The notes under the pieces: generated by a model
What the model was told of the DNA's origin: nothing
What the model saw: only the letters and a program-made list of their open reading frames with translations
The model's database searches: none
Shown here: in pieces, positions 18,048 through 26,488 of the stretch
Numbering within the stretch: position 1 is the stretch's first letter
Layout of the letters: every line of letters begins with the position of its first letter
Program-made: the position numbers and the translations under genes
NCBI RefSeq assembly: GCF_001750145.1
Contig: NZ_CP015732.1
Location: 3,100,001-3,164,000, forward strand
DNA length: 64,000 nucleotides
DNA from: Arthrobacter sp. U41
GTDB lineage: Bacteria > Actinomycetota > Actinomycetes > Actinomycetales > Micrococcaceae
Direction of reading: 5' to 3'

Positions 18048-18215
18048 GTCGTATTCAGAGTCGAAAGCCATCGAAGCAACGCTTGCCCGCCTAGCCCGAC
18101 GCGCTCAATCCATAATTCGCAGGGCCCCCCAATTTTCTGATCAGGAAATTCTCCGTAGCCTGACTGTGACTGTTAGTTCGGAATGGCGGTTTTTTCACAG
18201 CTCGGTTTGGCGGTT

Positions 18216-19028
18216 CTAACTGATCCCGATGACGAGGGTTGAGCGTGCGGCTTCAATGACGTCGTCGGTGATGGTGCTGAGTTCGTTGATTTTCATGATT
18301 CGCTCGATTTGGGTGAAGAGCCGGTCGATGAGGCGGAAGTTGCCTCGGGTGATCCGGGCAACGGTGGCGATGGCCTGGGCATCGGTGAAGTCTTCCGGGT
18401 TCAGGGTTTGGCCGAGTTTGTGCCATCGGCGTTCCAGGACGAAATTCAGTTCTTCCTGTGCGAGTGGGCGGTATTCGTGGGCGAAGCCGACCCTGCTGTA
18501 GAGCTGTGCGTAGCGGCTGAACCATTTTTCGATGCCGGGCATGCCGATGAGGATCAGGGCTATGCTGTCGCGATCGTAGCGGTCGCGCAGCAGTTCTAGG
18601 GAAGTGGCGTTGAGGCGCTCGGATTCGTCAATGATGAGCAGCTCTACATGCTTAGCGGTGCGGGTGTGCGGTCCTGTCTTCTTGCCGATTTTTTCCAGGT
18701 GCTGGTCCACGCAGATCGAGACGCGGGTGCTGATGTGCTCGAGGTCGGCGTGGATCTGTTTGGGTGAGGTGAGCACGGCCGGGGTGTAGAAGACGCTGCG
18801 TGCCCGGGCCAGGGCCGCGTAGATCTGGTAGTCGGAGTCGTCCCGGGGACCCCACTGTTCCAGGAGGTTCTCTGCCTTGTGCCAGTTGGCGTAGCGCTTG
18901 GCGGAGAGGGTCTTTCCGATGCCGGCCTGGCCGTAGCAGATGCCGATGGTGTGCTGGCGGCGCACCGCGTCGGCGAACTCCGCGAACCGGCGGTGCTCTT
19001 TGGTGGCAATGAAGCTTTGTGTTGTCAT
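18216..19028 (-). CDS. Transposition AAA+ ATPase (TniB / Tn552 p271-like)
   Basis: 270 residues. Walker A is CYGQAGIGKTLSAKRYA (Lys about 37), Walker B VELLIIDESERL, then IALILIGMPGIEKWFSRY and a C-terminal AAA lid with RLIDRLFTQIERI. This helper selects target DNA and activates the transposase, as MuB and TniB do. The ATG overlaps the upstream stop (ATGA), so it is coupled to the transposase. Its stop falls just inside the left terminal repeat. Confidence 0.88.
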   Translation of the reverse strand: MTTQSFIATKEHRRFAEFADAVRRQHTIGICYGQAGIGKTLSAKRYANWHKAENLLEQWGPRDDSDYQIYAALARARSVFYTPAVLTSPKQIHADLEHISTRVSICVDQHLEKIGKKTGPHTRTAKHVELLIIDESERLNATSLELLRDRYDRDSIALILIGMPGIEKWFSRYAQLYSRVGFAHEYRPLAQEELNFVLERRWHKLGQTLNPEDFTDAQAIATVARITRGNFRLIDRLFTQIERIMKINELSTITDDVIEAARSTLVIGIS

Positions 19029-20452
19029 CGGTCGTCCTCCAGATAGGTGCGGAGCTTCGGGCGCTTTTTGGGTTGATCGGCAGGGTCCGGGTCGGGAGCC
19101 GGTTTCGCTGATGCCAGGTCGGGCAGGCGCCTGGCGACGACGGCGATGCGTTGGTTGATTTGTCCGCGCAGTTCCCGGCGGCGGGCCGATCGTGCGGCCT
19201 GGATGTCCTTGAGCGTCAGGGTGGAGGTTTCGTGGTCGGGGTCCACGGCCTTGCAGATGAACTGATTCTTGTGGAAGACGCGGATCTCGGTGATGTCCCG
19301 CGGGTCGTAGCGGACAATGACTGGTTCGCGGACGTAGGCGGCCAACAGGGGCGAGACGTATCTGAGTCCCTGGAAGTGCACGCCGTCGCGGTGGACGATG
19401 CGGGGTTTTGCCACGGTCAGCAACAAAAGGTTCAATTCGTCCATGGTTGCCGGGAGCCGGGGCAGCCAGCCGTCACCTACCCAGGCGTGGTGCGGGGTGG
19501 CCCTGATCTCGTTGTGCTCCCGCTGGTGGTAGTCCTCCGTGATGAAGCGGCCGATGGCCGTGTCCAGCTCTTTGAGTGTCAGTACTGGTGCCGGTCGCGG
19601 GTGGCCACGGGCCAAATGTCCGGGCAGTTCGGCCAGCAGCTCCGTATTAACGGTGCCGTAGAACCGTTCGATCTTTCCCCGGCCTTGGGGTCTGGCGACC
19701 GTTGAGTAGGTGATTTCGAAGTGCAGGTCCTTCGCGGTCTGGGCCAGGTGGTGACTGGTGAAGTCTGACCCGTGGTCGACGTAGAGGACGTCGGGTATCC
19801 CGCACATCGGCCACCCTGCGCCGGCTTTGGGCCAGATCCCCTGCCGCAGCGCCAGTGCGGTGTTCAGGGCAGACGGTGCCCCGAGGAAGAGCATGTAGCC
19901 GCAGATCGCGCGGGAGTAGTCGTCCATGATCGTGGTGAGCCACGGGCGCCCGGGTTTCAGGTTTGCATCCAGGACGAGGATGTCCAGTTCGGTGTGGTCT
20001 GCCTGCCAGATGGCGTTGGGGCGCTCGGCCCGGTGCCGCCAGGCCAGTTCGTAGGTGTCCCGGTAGACGGCAGTTCCCTGTTGGGCGAGTGTTCTCATGC
20101 CGGGGTCAAGGCCCATGGTGATGGAGCGGACCGTACTGTAGGAGAGCGGCGACCAGTCGTGGTCGGCGGCGACGCGGTTGGCCTTGCGGGCGACGGCAGC
20201 CACAGACAGGGGCGGTTTCACCAAAGCCAGGCCTTCGACGAGGGCGACCAGCTCGGAGGTGCTCCGGCGTCGGGTGGTCCCACGGTTGGCTGTAGCCAGT
20301 CCGGCGATGCCGTTGCGCTTGTGGGCCGCGTGCCAGCGCTGCAGTGTCCGAAGCCCGATGCCTTCGTGTGCCGCGAGGGTCGTCAGCGGCACTCCGTCCT
20401 CGATATGCCGGCGCAGGATCTGCCAGCGCACCAACGCCGTCTGGTCAGGCAT
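19025..20452 (-). CDS. DDE transposase (TniA / Tn552 p480-like)
   Basis: 475 residues from ATG 20452; an upstream in-frame GTG at 20497 is an alternative. The N-terminal HTH has LTTLAAHEGIGLRTLQRW. The rve-type core has IWQADHTELDILVLD (Asp1), PDVLYVDHGSDFTS (Asp2) and RPQGRGKIERFYGTVN (Glu). The Mu-type C-terminal beta-barrel includes HFQGLRYVSPLLAAYV. The C-terminal tail is basic and Pro-rich. It is cotranscribed with the ATPase; the resolvase is just upstream. Confidence 0.9.
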   Translation of the reverse strand: MPDQTALVRWQILRRHIEDGVPLTTLAAHEGIGLRTLQRWHAAHKRNGIAGLATANRGTTRRRSTSELVALVEGLALVKPPLSVAAVARKANRVAADHDWSPLSYSTVRSITMGLDPGMRTLAQQGTAVYRDTYELAWRHRAERPNAIWQADHTELDILVLDANLKPGRPWLTTIMDDYSRAICGYMLFLGAPSALNTALALRQGIWPKAGAGWPMCGIPDVLYVDHGSDFTSHHLAQTAKDLHFEITYSTVARPQGRGKIERFYGTVNTELLAELPGHLARGHPRPAPVLTLKELDTAIGRFITEDYHQREHNEIRATPHHAWVGDGWLPRLPATMDELNLLLLTVAKPRIVHRDGVHFQGLRYVSPLLAAYVREPVIVRYDPRDITEIRVFHKNQFICKAVDPDHETSTLTLKDIQAARSARRRELRGQINQRIAVVARRLPDLASAKPAPDPDPADQPKKRPKLRTYLEDDR

Positions 20453-20493
20453 GGAGGCAGTGTTACCGCTGAGGGTACCACTGCCTCCGGCCG

Positions 20494-21105
20494 TCACCGG
20501 ACTGTCTTATGTGTTGCCGTTGAACGCCGCCGCGGCGCAGCAGGGACCGGTTCGCGCCGGAGCGCCCGATACACAGTGGTCCGGCTGACGCCGAGGACCT
20601 CACCGATCTTTTCGACCGTCATGTCCTTCTGCTCATACATCCGGCGGGCGGTCCGGAGCTTGTCCTTCGTCAGCAGCGGAGGCCGGCCTCCAACGCGCCC
20701 GCGCGCCCGCGCTGCCTGAAGCCCGGCGTTGGTGCGCTCACGGATCAGATCCCGTTCAAATTCGGCAAGGGCTGCGAACACGTGGAAGACGAGACGTCCG
20801 CCTGATGATGTTGTATCGATCGCCTCCTGCAGGGACCGGAAACCGATGCCACGCCCCTGGAGATCGGCCAGCTGGTCAATCAGATGCCGGATGGACCGGC
20901 CGAGCCGGTCCAGCCGCCACACAACCAGCGTGTCCCCGGGCCGGAGCTGATCCAGAACCTTCGTCAGTTCCGGGCGCGACTCCAGAGACCCGGAAGCCGT
21001 GTCGGTGAAGATCCGGTAGCAGCCGGCAGCCTTCAACGCGTCCTGCTGCAGGGCCGCGTCCCGGTCCCCAGTCGATACCCGGGCATAGCCCAACAGATGT
21101 CCCAT
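20494..21105 (-). CDS. Serine resolvase/invertase of the Tn552-like transposon
   Basis: 203 residues from ATG 21105 (MGHLLGYARVSTGDRD). The catalytic Ser is in YARVS, and GDTLVVWRLDRLGRS and FAALAEFERDLIRERT are the usual core motifs. The C-terminal HTH has MTVEKIGEVLGVSRTTVYRAL. It would resolve cointegrates at a res site upstream of its own start. That region is where the Tn402-like element has inserted. Confidence 0.9.
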   Translation of the reverse strand: MGHLLGYARVSTGDRDAALQQDALKAAGCYRIFTDTASGSLESRPELTKVLDQLRPGDTLVVWRLDRLGRSIRHLIDQLADLQGRGIGFRSLQEAIDTTSSGGRLVFHVFAALAEFERDLIRERTNAGLQAARARGRVGGRPPLLTKDKLRTARRMYEQKDMTVEKIGEVLGVSRTTVYRALRREPVPAAPRRRSTATHKTVR

Positions 21106-21208
21106 GCGCCCAAATGTACCAATACCCGTCAACCACCAGAAGAACCGGGACATAGAAACCGGCACTGTGTTTCGCTACAAAAATCGAGTGTGCATGGAAT
21201 TTTCTAGA
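21106..21208. promoter_or_regulatory. Left part of a probable res site, split by insertion
   Basis: The sequence upstream of the resolvase contains TTTCGCTACA near 21173. On the far side of the inserted transposon (28320 onward) comes TGTAGCGAATACGGTCG, roughly the inverted partner. Together with the CTAGA target duplication (21204-21208 and 28315-28319) this suggests one interrupted resolution site. The subsites are not proven. Confidence 0.5.
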
Positions 21209-21462
21209 TGTCATTTTCAGGAGTCGTCTGCACGGAATGTCCGAAGTCGTCTGCACTGTTAATGCCGCGGATTAATCTGGTTCTTGGCAAGCAGTCTGAC
21301 ACGTATGGCAATGTCCCGGGAGGATGATCAATTTAGCGGCTGCTCACTGGAGCTACTGCTGCCGGCCTGTCAGGACCAAGATCTTTTGCGCCGCAGATGA
21401 GCGGGCGTCTTCCGTGCCCATCAAGGACGGCGGGTGCGGCTGTGGGGCGGCTGGCGCGAGTG

Positions 21463-23511
21463 TTAAGTGGGCAGGGACGGAACATGCTCAGAGGATTCTT
21501 GTGGGCTGTGTTCGCGGATCTGCCGGGTGAGCCAGTCGATGAGGAATTGGTTGGAGTCGGGGTGTATCCCCGGTATCTCGTGTTGTTGTGCGTGCCATGG
21601 ATTCACCTCGGCGGAGGCGTTGGCGTCATGGATGAAGTGGGTGAGGGGGCAGCGGTCGAGTTCCAGCGGGTGCGGCGCGGCTAGTCGGGCGAACTGCCAG
21701 TGATAGGCCAGAGCGCCGAGCGGTGTCTGTATCGGGGATAGGTGTGATTGGAGGGTGAAGGAATCAGACCACCGAAGGCAGTCTTGTGGTGGCATTGGTT
21801 TGGCAAGGTAATAGCCCTGGCCCAGCGGTGCACCGAGGACGGTAGCGGCTTCGGTCAGGCTTTCGTTCTCCAGTCCTTCGATAACGACATTCATGCCCAG
21901 GTCCCGGCCTAATTGGATGAGGGTTGCCATGACGCTGAGCGTTTCCACGGGCCTGTCCTTGACGTGGAGGAGTAGTCCGCGGTCGAGTTTGATGGCGCTG
22001 AACGGGAATGTTGAGAGTCTTTGCAGGCTGCTGTAGCCGGATCCGAGATCATCCATGGCAAGGCCTACTCCCAAGTCGACGAGCTCCCGCAAGGTAGTGC
22101 GCTGCTCCTCGAGGCTTATGTCCTCCGATTCCAGCAGTTCCAATCCCAAACGCCCCGGCTCGATGTTATGTGCCGAGAGCATTTCCTGGACGAGCGCCGG
22201 TGTCGACCCGTCGAGCAGAACTGCTGGTGGCAGGTTCACCGACACGTCGTGACGGATACCCTCCTGGTCCCATGCTGCGAGGATTCCCAACGCCCGATCG
22301 AGGACGCCGGTGAACAAAACGCGCAGATCGTCAGGTCCGAAGTGAGGCAGGAATCCATCGGGGTACGCGACGCGTCCTCCGGGTAGCTTCAGGCGCGCCA
22401 GAGCCTCGAACAGGTGCACGCCCCCATCGCGGAGATCCACCACGGGCTGGAGGTGAACAAGGATGTTTCCACTCTTTAGAGCGCCTCGATAGTCCTCCGG
22501 ACTTGCTTTTTCTCCCGTGCCGGAGCTGCCATTGGCGCTACCACTGTTGTCGCTGTCTTGTGAGTGGGTGCCGGCGTGTTCCGTGGTCTCCCACCAGGTC
22601 CTCCGATCGTTTCGGCGTTCCTTGGCTACATAGAGCGCCTCATCGGCGCTGCGAAGAATGGACCGGCTGTCGGTGCCGTCCTCGGGAACCAGTGCGATCC
22701 CCAAGCTCATTCCGATGCGGACCTGCCCGCCGTCAACAGCGAAGGGTTCCTTAACTGCCTCATGGACCCGGTGGAGTATTCCGGGCAGGTCCTCGTTTGC
22801 GGTGCTACGGGTGATGTTTTTGAGGACCAGGATGAATTCATCCCCGCCCATCCGGGCCAGCACATCGCCTTCCCGCAGACATGAGAGCATACGGTCCGCC
22901 CACTGCCGCAACACCTCATCGCCCGCAGCATGACCCAGCGTGTTGTTGACGAGACGGAAATCATCCAGATCAATCAGGCCAACCGCCACAGCCACTTCCC
23001 GGTGAAGGGACCGTTTCACAACTTCCTCCACGACCCGTTCGGCCGCCGTCCGGTTCGGCAGCCCTGTCACGGAGTCGTGAAGTGCCTGGGTCTGCAGCTG
23101 CTTCAGCAAGGCCACCTGGTTGCTGATATCGCGTTGGATACTCACAAAGTGGGTGATCGCCGTTTCGGCGCCCACCCGCATCGGGATGATCTTCAACGCT
23201 GTCCAGAACGCGGAACCGTTCTTGCGGTAATTGAGGATTTCTCCTTCGAAGACTTCCCCCGACGCGAGGACTTCCCGCATGAGGCGTCTCGTGGTGGAAT
23301 CGGTGCCCGGTCCCTGCAAAACACGACAGTTCCGGCCCATCAACTCAGCCTGCTCATACCCGGTCATGGCGGTAAAAGAAGCAGAAACATACACAATTGC
23401 CTGCGTTGAGTCGGTTATCAGCGCAATATCAGCGGTCGCCTCCCGGGCAGCCGCGAGGACTGAGGCGAGGCAATCATCCTCGTCCACGTTTCCATTCATC
23501 CCCAGGGTCAT
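21463..23511 (-). CDS. LOV-GGDEF-EAL protein, blue-light-linked c-di-GMP enzyme (transposon passenger)
   Basis: The start is ATG 23511 with AAGGAA five bases upstream, giving 682 residues. Residues about 15-135 are a LOV-type PAS domain: GRNCRVLQGPGTD holds the photoactive Cys62, and NYRKNGSAFW and HFVSIQRDIS follow. The usual FMN-contact Asn after FW is Thr (FWTAL). The GGDEF domain has an intact ARMGGDEFILVL and HDSVTGLPNR. The EAL domain begins FEALARLK and keeps SVNLPPAV, LELLESED, MDDLGSGYSSL, IKLDRGLL and EGLENES, so both synthesis and hydrolysis residues are present. An 80-residue tail of unknown function follows. It is probably soluble, and lies in the passenger slot between tniR and the left end. 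Confidence 0.92.
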   Translation of the reverse strand: MTLGMNGNVDEDDCLASVLAAAREATADIALITDSTQAIVYVSASFTAMTGYEQAELMGRNCRVLQGPGTDSTTRRLMREVLASGEVFEGEILNYRKNGSAFWTALKIIPMRVGAETAITHFVSIQRDISNQVALLKQLQTQALHDSVTGLPNRTAAERVVEEVVKRSLHREVAVAVGLIDLDDFRLVNNTLGHAAGDEVLRQWADRMLSCLREGDVLARMGGDEFILVLKNITRSTANEDLPGILHRVHEAVKEPFAVDGGQVRIGMSLGIALVPEDGTDSRSILRSADEALYVAKERRNDRRTWWETTEHAGTHSQDSDNSGSANGSSGTGEKASPEDYRGALKSGNILVHLQPVVDLRDGGVHLFEALARLKLPGGRVAYPDGFLPHFGPDDLRVLFTGVLDRALGILAAWDQEGIRHDVSVNLPPAVLLDGSTPALVQEMLSAHNIEPGRLGLELLESEDISLEEQRTTLRELVDLGVGLAMDDLGSGYSSLQRLSTFPFSAIKLDRGLLLHVKDRPVETLSVMATLIQLGRDLGMNVVIEGLENESLTEAATVLGAPLGQGYYLAKPMPPQDCLRWSDSFTLQSHLSPIQTPLGALAYHWQFARLAAPHPLELDRCPLTHFIHDANASAEVNPWHAQQHEIPGIHPDSNQFLIDWLTRQIREHSPQESSEHVPSLPT

Positions 23512-23658
23512 AGTTTCCTTAAGTGAGACCGAACCAACAAATACTGTGGCCACGAGCCTACAAGCGCCCGGCTTATCAACATGACAGATGGTTCTCCGAC
23601 CTTCACACCGCACAAGGACCCAACGGACACGGACAGGCCCAGTAACGTACGCGTGCGC

Positions 23659-24273
23659 CTACCGGGAAAGGAGCTTTCGACCGTCTTGGCGCAGCTCCCC
23701 GGTGGGTGAAACGTGCCGGTACAGGGTCTGGCGGGTGATGCCGAGCTCGATGCAGAGTTCGCTGATTTTGGTTTCGGGTTTTCCCATGGAGGCCATGGCG
23801 AGCCGGAGTTTCGCGGGAGTCATCTTGTAGGGGCGTCCGCCGTTGCGGCCGCGGGCCCGAGCGGAGGCGAGGCCCGCGATGGTTCGTTCGGAGATCAGTT
23901 CGCGCTCGAATTCGGCCAGGGCGGCAAAGATCCCGAAGACCAACTTCCCGGACGCGGTCGTCGTATCAATGGCAGCGCCCTGGCCGGTGAGGACTTTGAG
24001 TCCGATGCCGCGTTCGGTCAGGTCGTGGACGATGTTGACCAGGTGCCGGAGGTTCCTGCCGAGCCGGTCCAGTTTCCAGACGACCAGTGTGTCTTCATGG
24101 TCGCGCAGCGCCTTCAGACAGGCGGCCAGTTCCGGGCGGTCATCCGTCTTCCCGGAGGCCTTGTCCTCATACAACTGACCCGGCCCGACGCCGGCAGCCA
24201 AGAGCGCGTCGCGCTGCAGGTCGGTGCTCTGGGACCCGTCCGCTTTTGAGACGCGCATGTATCCGACGAGCAT
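23659..24273 (-). CDS. tniR: TniR serine resolvase of the Tn402-like transposon
   Basis: 204 residues, the family length, from ATG 24273 (MLVGYMRVSKADGSQ). Catalytic Ser in MRVSK; DTLVVWKLDRLGRNLRHL and GIFAALAEFERELISERT are present; C-terminal HTH ETKISELCIELGITRQTLYRHV. It resolves cointegrates at the res region next to its start. Confidence 0.93.
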   Translation of the reverse strand: MLVGYMRVSKADGSQSTDLQRDALLAAGVGPGQLYEDKASGKTDDRPELAACLKALRDHEDTLVVWKLDRLGRNLRHLVNIVHDLTERGIGLKVLTGQGAAIDTTTASGKLVFGIFAALAEFERELISERTIAGLASARARGRNGGRPYKMTPAKLRLAMASMGKPETKISELCIELGITRQTLYRHVSPTGELRQDGRKLLSR

Positions 24274-24383
24274 GATTTTCCCCTGTCATTTATACGTCCG
24301 TTTAAGTGACAGTGTGATTCCGAATCGGGCTGGAATCAAAATATGTCACTTAACCGGTTCTTTATTCTAAGTCAGGCAAAGGG
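24274..24383. promoter_or_regulatory. res site between tniR and tniQ
   Basis: Inverted copies of CCGTTTAAGTGACA (about 24298-24311) and TGTCACTTAACCGG (about 24344-24357) flank an AT-rich centre, a layout expected for resolvase subsites at this position in Tn402-family elements. Confidence 0.6.
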
Positions 24384-25574
24384 TCATTGATTCTCTGTTT
24401 GTGACAAAAAGTCGAGGGGTATGTGAAGCTCGGCGAAGGTTTCCCGGAGACTGCCCACGGATTCTTCACTCCGGCATCCGTACCGTGCGAAGTCGTAGAG
24501 CTGCTGCGCGACGAGCGGGTCTGCTTTGGCTGCTGCGATGCAGACTTCCAGTGCGTCCGTTGCCTGTTTCCAGAGCTCATCGAGAGTCGGCTTCTTCCAA
24601 GCTTCTGCGGTCGCTGTCGGTCGGCCGGGCCGGATTCCGTCGCTGATCCGGGGGTTTGGTCCGGGGCGCAGGAGGTGTGCGGAGGTTCCCAGGGCGCTCA
24701 GCGAGCCGGCTTCGATCAGTTCCATCGCTGCGGCGGCTGCTTCGAGCAGCTGCTGCTGGACGGTCCAGTGAAGGGTCTCGAACGGCTGCCACGAATACAG
24801 GCCGGCCCGGAACGGGTGACCGCAGTGTTCCCAGACACGACGCACGTCGTCCAGTTGCCGGCCATATCGTCCCTGGGCTGTGGTGAGTTCGTCCAGGAGG
24901 GTCCGCAGCAGCCGGAACCAGATGCCGGCGTGAACCGGATACCGGGGCAGGTCAACGGAACCGGTCGTTATCGCCTGCCAGGTGCGCCGGTCCAGGAGGG
25001 ACAATGACTCCGGCAGGGGCCGCTGGTCATGAGCGGGAGTTGCCCACAGAATGTAATCAGGAGGGTTTCCTTCGTAGGTTTCGAGCCGGCGCCCGTGTAC
25101 CGGGCAGCTGGCCATGACCGGCAATTGCCAGAAGAGCAGCAGCGTCGGGCTGGACTCCAGGCAGTCCGGGCATCCCCGCCGCACCCCCGCTCCCGGCAGC
25201 CATGGCAGCCACTTCCGCGGGGCGTAGATATTGCGCCGCTTGGGCGGCAGGAGCACCGAGAGCTGGTGCACATAGGTTTCGTAAGCGCCGGGGGCAGGGA
25301 TGAGGCTGTCGAAGAGCCATGGCACCCATCCGGCCATGGTCATGGCGTTTACGCGGTGTTGGTCAAGACCGGTGCGGTTGGCGAGCTCTTCGAGCAGGTC
25401 CGTCGGCGGGTTCAGATCCAGCTCGGTATCGCTGAGTTCCCGGTGGCCGAGTCCGTGTTCGAGCAGCTCGTAGGAGTACATGCCGTAGCTGGCGGCAATC
25501 CGCCGCAGCCAGGAGGACAACGATTCCGTTTCTGCAGGTGCCGGGTGCAGGGGCCAGCGTTCCGGCGGTCTCAT
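24384..25574 (-). CDS. tniQ: TniQ transposition protein
   Basis: 396 residues. The N-terminus has the TniQ signature: PPERWPLHPAPAETESLSSW followed by LRRIAASYGMYSYELL. Cysteine pairs typical of its zinc site follow (GCPDCLESS and MASCPVHGRRLETY, about 135-170). TniQ is required for Tn5053/Tn402 transposition and is the relative of TnsD-type targeting factors. The ATG overlaps the tniB stop (ATGA). Confidence 0.92.
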   Translation of the reverse strand: MRPPERWPLHPAPAETESLSSWLRRIAASYGMYSYELLEHGLGHRELSDTELDLNPPTDLLEELANRTGLDQHRVNAMTMAGWVPWLFDSLIPAPGAYETYVHQLSVLLPPKRRNIYAPRKWLPWLPGAGVRRGCPDCLESSPTLLLFWQLPVMASCPVHGRRLETYEGNPPDYILWATPAHDQRPLPESLSLLDRRTWQAITTGSVDLPRYPVHAGIWFRLLRTLLDELTTAQGRYGRQLDDVRRVWEHCGHPFRAGLYSWQPFETLHWTVQQQLLEAAAAAMELIEAGSLSALGTSAHLLRPGPNPRISDGIRPGRPTATAEAWKKPTLDELWKQATDALEVCIAAAKADPLVAQQLYDFARYGCRSEESVGSLRETFAELHIPLDFLSQTENQ

Positions 25575-26488
25575 CTGAGTTCGCGTTCGAACAAGCGCCG
25601 CCGTTCGGTGGGTCCGGCGTAGTCGGCCATGACCAGGGTGCGGCGATTGATGCGTTCTTCACCGCTTTCTACGGCGGCGATCGCCGCGGTCGTCAAGAGC
25701 CGGGTGAGTTCGCCAATGGTTCCCTCGCTTCGGGTTAGCAGATACTGCGCCATATCGGGGGTAGCGATGTCCGAGGGGCGGTGCAGCGGCAGGGCGGCGG
25801 CGAAGCTGGCCAACAACGACAGGGTGTCCTCACCCATGTTCCACAGGGGAAGGACGATGGGTTCGAACCGGTTCTCCAATTGATCATCGGATCTGACCGC
25901 AAGATACGCCTCCCGTGTTCCGACGCCGATGATCGGGATGCGTAGCTCGTTGCCCAGGAATCGCAGGAGATTGAGGAACTCCCGGCGGCTGTTGCCCTGC
26001 CCGGCGAGGATGTTGTGCAGCTCGTCGATGACGAGCATGCGCACTCCCGTTGTGCGCAGCAGCTTCAGCGAGATCTGCTCAACGTCGGCCAGACGCCGGC
26101 GTGGTTGAAGAGGTGCTCCAAGCGCCGCCAGGAGCGCGATGTAGAAGCGCAACACGGAGGGCTCGGACGGCATCTGCACGCACAACACTGGAATGTTTTC
26201 CCGGTCTGCCTCGGTCACAGGTAGGTGCCCCCGGCGAAACTTTTCCACGATCATCGACTTGCCGTTGTTCGTCGGCCCGATCAGCAACAGGTTCGGCATT
26301 CGTTGTTTGACTGGCCAGCACAGCAGGGTCTCCAGGCGGGCCACGGCCTCCACCGCGCGCGGGTAGCCGATCCACCGGTCGGCCCGGATCAGTTCAACCC
26401 GTTCGTTCGCAGGCAATCGGGCCGTGTCCCGCACACTCGGGTGCAGGTGGGACAACTCGGGTGCCTCGTAGTCGGGCATGGTCACCAC
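25571..26488 (-). CDS. tniB: TniB transposition ATPase
   Basis: 305 residues. Walker A is LLIGPTNNGKSMIVEKF, Walker B MLVIDELHNILAG, with sensor GVGTREAYLA. It matches TniB (about 302 residues) in length and plan and would recruit tniA-encoded transposase to target DNA. It overlaps tniA by 7 bases and tniQ by 4, so the operon is tightly coupled. Confidence 0.93.
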   Translation of the reverse strand: MVTMPDYEAPELSHLHPSVRDTARLPANERVELIRADRWIGYPRAVEAVARLETLLCWPVKQRMPNLLLIGPTNNGKSMIVEKFRRGHLPVTEADRENIPVLCVQMPSEPSVLRFYIALLAALGAPLQPRRRLADVEQISLKLLRTTGVRMLVIDELHNILAGQGNSRREFLNLLRFLGNELRIPIIGVGTREAYLAVRSDDQLENRFEPIVLPLWNMGEDTLSLLASFAAALPLHRPSDIATPDMAQYLLTRSEGTIGELTRLLTTAAIAAVESGEERINRRTLVMADYAGPTERRRLFERELR

